Positions 7,130 through 8,393 of a stretch of 8,393 bases of DNA are shown here, one piece after another; the stretch's first letter is position 1; every line of letters starts with the position of its first letter. The translations under genes and the position numbers were made by a program. Origin of the DNA: Acidimicrobiia bacterium (GTDB taxonomy: Bacteria; Actinomycetota; Acidimicrobiia; Acidimicrobiales; Ilumatobacteraceae). Where the stretch lies: positions 1 through 8,393 of the forward strand of contig JAUHYJ010000136.1 in assembly GCA_030425785.1 (NCBI GenBank). Reading direction: 5' to 3'. The notes below the pieces were generated by a model that was not told the origin of the DNA, did no database searches, and worked only from the letters and a program-made list of their open reading frames with translations.

Positions 7130-8393
7130 CGCTCGTCGACGCCCCCCTCTACGAGCGCCTGGGCGGTGAGTCCACCGTCGACGCCGTCGTCCAGGACTTC
7201 TACCGCCGGGTGCTCGGCGACGCCGCGCTCGCCAAGCTGTTCGCCGACGTCAGCATGCCGCGGCAGCGCAGGATGCTCGCCGCGTTCGTGTCGGAAGCGA
7301 CCGGCGGTCCGTCCGTCTACCGAGGCCGCGACGCCGTCGAGGCGCACTCCGACGTGCGGATCACCGCGAACCGGATGCGGAAGATGGTGGGTCATCTCGC
7401 CGACGCGCTCGGCGACCACGACATCGATGCCGGCCTCGTCGACGAGACGATCGACGCCATCACGCCCATCGCCGACGCCATCGTGCAGGCGAGCACCACC
7501 ACGACCACCACCAGGACGACCACCTCCACGACATCGTCCAACCGATCGTCGACGTCCACGACGCCGACCAAGAAGAAGGCGGGCACCCGCTCGCGTTCGA
7601 CCCGCTCCACGAGCGGGCAGACCAAGGCCAGGCCGCCGCGCCCCGCCACCACAAGCGCCACACCACACACCAAGGAGACACCCATGGCGTCCAACAACGG
7701 CCGCACGGCGGCCATCGACCAGCCCGAGACCGACACGTCCGACGAGAAGATCCTCGACGAACTCTTCGCCGACTTCGACGGTGACCACAGCGTGCTCGTC
7801 GACATGAAGGGCCAGCTGGCCGCGATCGACAAGTCGCAGGCCGTGATCTCGTTCGAGATGGACGGCACGATCATCGATGCGAACGACAACTTCCTCGGTG
7901 CGCTGGGCTACACCCGCGACGAGATCGTCGGGCAGCACCACCGCATCTTCGCCGAGCCGGAGTACGCGGCGTCGCCGGAGTACGCGGCCTTCTGGGCCAA
8001 GCTCGGCCGGGGCGAGTTCGACGCCGGTGAGTACAAGCGCATCGGCAAGGGCGGCAAGGAGGTCTGGATCCAGGCCTCGTACAACCCGATCCTCGACGAT
8101 CAGGGTCAGCCCTTCAAGGTCGTCAAGTACGCGACCGACATCACGGCGCAGAAGCTGCGCAACGCCGACTACGAGGGCCAGCTCGCCGCGATCGACAAGT
8201 CGCAGGCCGTGATCTCGTTCGAGCTCGACGGCACGATCATCGATGCGAACGACAACTTCCTCGGTGCCGTGGGCTACAGCCGCGACGAGGTCGTCGGGCA
8301 GCACCACCGCATCTTCGCCGAGCCGGGGTACGCGGCGTCGCCGGAGTACACGGAGTTCTGGGCCAAGCTCGGCCGGGGCGAGTTCGACGCCGG
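7126..8393 (+). CDS. Truncated haemoglobin (group I)-PAS-PAS sensor, probable soluble chemoreceptor, partial
   Basis: The frame is open from ATG 7126 to the right edge (422 codons). Residues about 5-118 are a group I 2/2 globin that aligns without gaps to Mycobacterium trHbN as I recall it. It has B10 Tyr26 (FYRRVL), CD1 Phe39, E7 Gln47, E11 Leu51, proximal His74 (EAHSDVRIT) and HLADAL in the H-helix lead. Residues about 122-186 are a Thr/Ser/Lys/Arg/Pro-rich linker. PAS domains follow from 229 and 351, with GQHHRIFAEP and the pattern WIQASYNPILDDQG, as in Aer/BdlA-type receptors. The globin should bind O2 or NO through haem. No membrane segment is visible, so the receptor is probably cytosolic. 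The MCP signalling domain expected from the cheA-cheW context would lie beyond the edge and is not seen. The start overlaps the cheW stop by ATGA, with GAGG 10 bases upstream. An internal start at 7684 may give a globin-free form. Confidence 0.88.
   Translation, partial: MTLVDAPLYERLGGESTVDAVVQDFYRRVLGDAALAKLFADVSMPRQRRMLAAFVSEATGGPSVYRGRDAVEAHSDVRITANRMRKMVGHLADALGDHDIDAGLVDETIDAITPIADAIVQASTTTTTTRTTTSTTSSNRSSTSTTPTKKKAGTRSRSTRSTSGQTKARPPRPATTSATPHTKETPMASNNGRTAAIDQPETDTSDEKILDELFADFDGDHSVLVDMKGQLAAIDKSQAVISFEMDGTIIDANDNFLGALGYTRDEIVGQHHRIFAEPEYAASPEYAAFWAKLGRGEFDAGEYKRIGKGGKEVWIQASYNPILDDQGQPFKVVKYATDITAQKLRNADYEGQLAAIDKSQAVISFELDGTIIDANDNFLGAVGYSRDEVVGQHHRIFAEPGYAASPEYTEFWAKLGRGEFDA
7492..7683 (+). 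other. Low-complexity linker coding region between globin and PAS domains
   Basis: About 64 codons encode mainly Thr, Ser, Lys, Arg and Pro, giving a positively charged disordered tether. The frame is continuous with both flanking domains and no stop occurs. Most third positions are G or C, although ACA, CGA and CCA codons are more common here than in the domains. Confidence 0.75.
7672..7686 (+). promoter_or_regulatory. Internal Shine-Dalgarno and ATG within the globin-PAS gene
   Basis: AAGGAG (7672-7677) lies 6 bases before an in-frame ATG at 7684, an almost ideal initiation site and better than that of the ATG at 7126. Translation from it would begin MASNNGRTAAIDQ and make the PAS part without the globin. 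It is seen directly in the sequence; its use is inferred. Confidence 0.6.
7810..8175 (+). repeat. PAS repeat unit 1 (366 bases, 122 residues)
   Basis: This is the first full copy of a tandem PAS unit, from GQLAAIDKSQAVISFEMDG to the DIT motif and the joining helix AQKLRNADYE. Its first 218 bases match the second unit at about 207 positions by hand count. The DIT end (YATDIT) is the usual PAS-to-helix junction. Confidence 0.9.
8176..8393 (+). repeat. PAS repeat unit 2 (cut by right edge)
   Basis: This is the second copy, beginning at GQLAAIDKSQAVISFELDG, exactly 366 bases after the first. Only about 11 of 218 bases differ, giving roughly seven residue changes. It is cut off in GRGEFDAG, so the number of further copies is unknown. 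Confidence 0.9.

Noticed and set aside
6973..8307. Minus-strand open frame of 444 codons
   Set aside because: It is antisense to cheW and the globin-PAS gene. Its internal repeats simply mirror the PAS duplication.
7810..8393. Possible mobile element or CRISPR array because of direct repeats
   Set aside because: The repeats are in-frame PAS coding units with a 366-base period. No short palindromic repeats or spacers and no transposase are present.

Overview
The window is very GC-rich and carries six protein genes and no RNA genes. Real genes show strong G/C preference at third codon positions, GTG starts are plausible, and short or 4-base gene overlaps are used. Together with the protein content (chemotaxis plus PAS/GAF and EAL-HDOD regulators) this suggests a motile high-GC actinobacterium, possibly Acidimicrobiia (Ilumatobacter-like). 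That placement is an inference from style, not from a marker gene.

Left part, minus strand (1-2434): two signalling genes read leftward. The first transcribed is a stand-alone EAL-HDOD protein (1151-2434) whose EAL motifs are degenerate. About 31 bases downstream comes a PAS-GAF-PAS sensor protein (1-1119) that runs off the left edge, so its output domain is not visible. A 160-base divergent intergenic region (2435-2594) holds nested inverted repeats and separates these from the rightward genes.

Middle, plus strand (2595-4134): two unrecognised soluble proteins of about 312 and 179 residues. They lead into the chemotaxis genes with gaps of 61 and 92 bases.

Right part, plus strand (4227-8393): a compact chemotaxis operon. 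cheA encodes a kinase with HPt, dimerisation and ATPase domains and two tandem CheW-like domains. It overlaps cheW by 4 bases (ATGA). cheW overlaps by the same 4-base ATGA a third gene that runs off the right edge.

The third gene is the most interesting object in the window. It starts with a complete group I truncated haemoglobin (proximal His, B10 Tyr and CD1 Phe all present). A Thr/Ser/Lys/Arg-rich linker follows, then at least two Aer/BdlA-type PAS domains that are nearly identical in DNA sequence. Its translational coupling to cheA-cheW suggests a soluble haem-based chemoreceptor for O2 or NO, built on a 2/2 globin rather than the 3/3 globin of HemAT-type sensors. A strong Shine-Dalgarno and ATG inside the linker suggest that a globin-free PAS form may also be made.

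Working model (inference): the globin-PAS receptor signals through CheW and CheA to a response regulator outside the window, while the divergent EAL-HDOD and PAS-GAF-PAS genes add a second, possibly c-di-GMP-linked, signalling layer.
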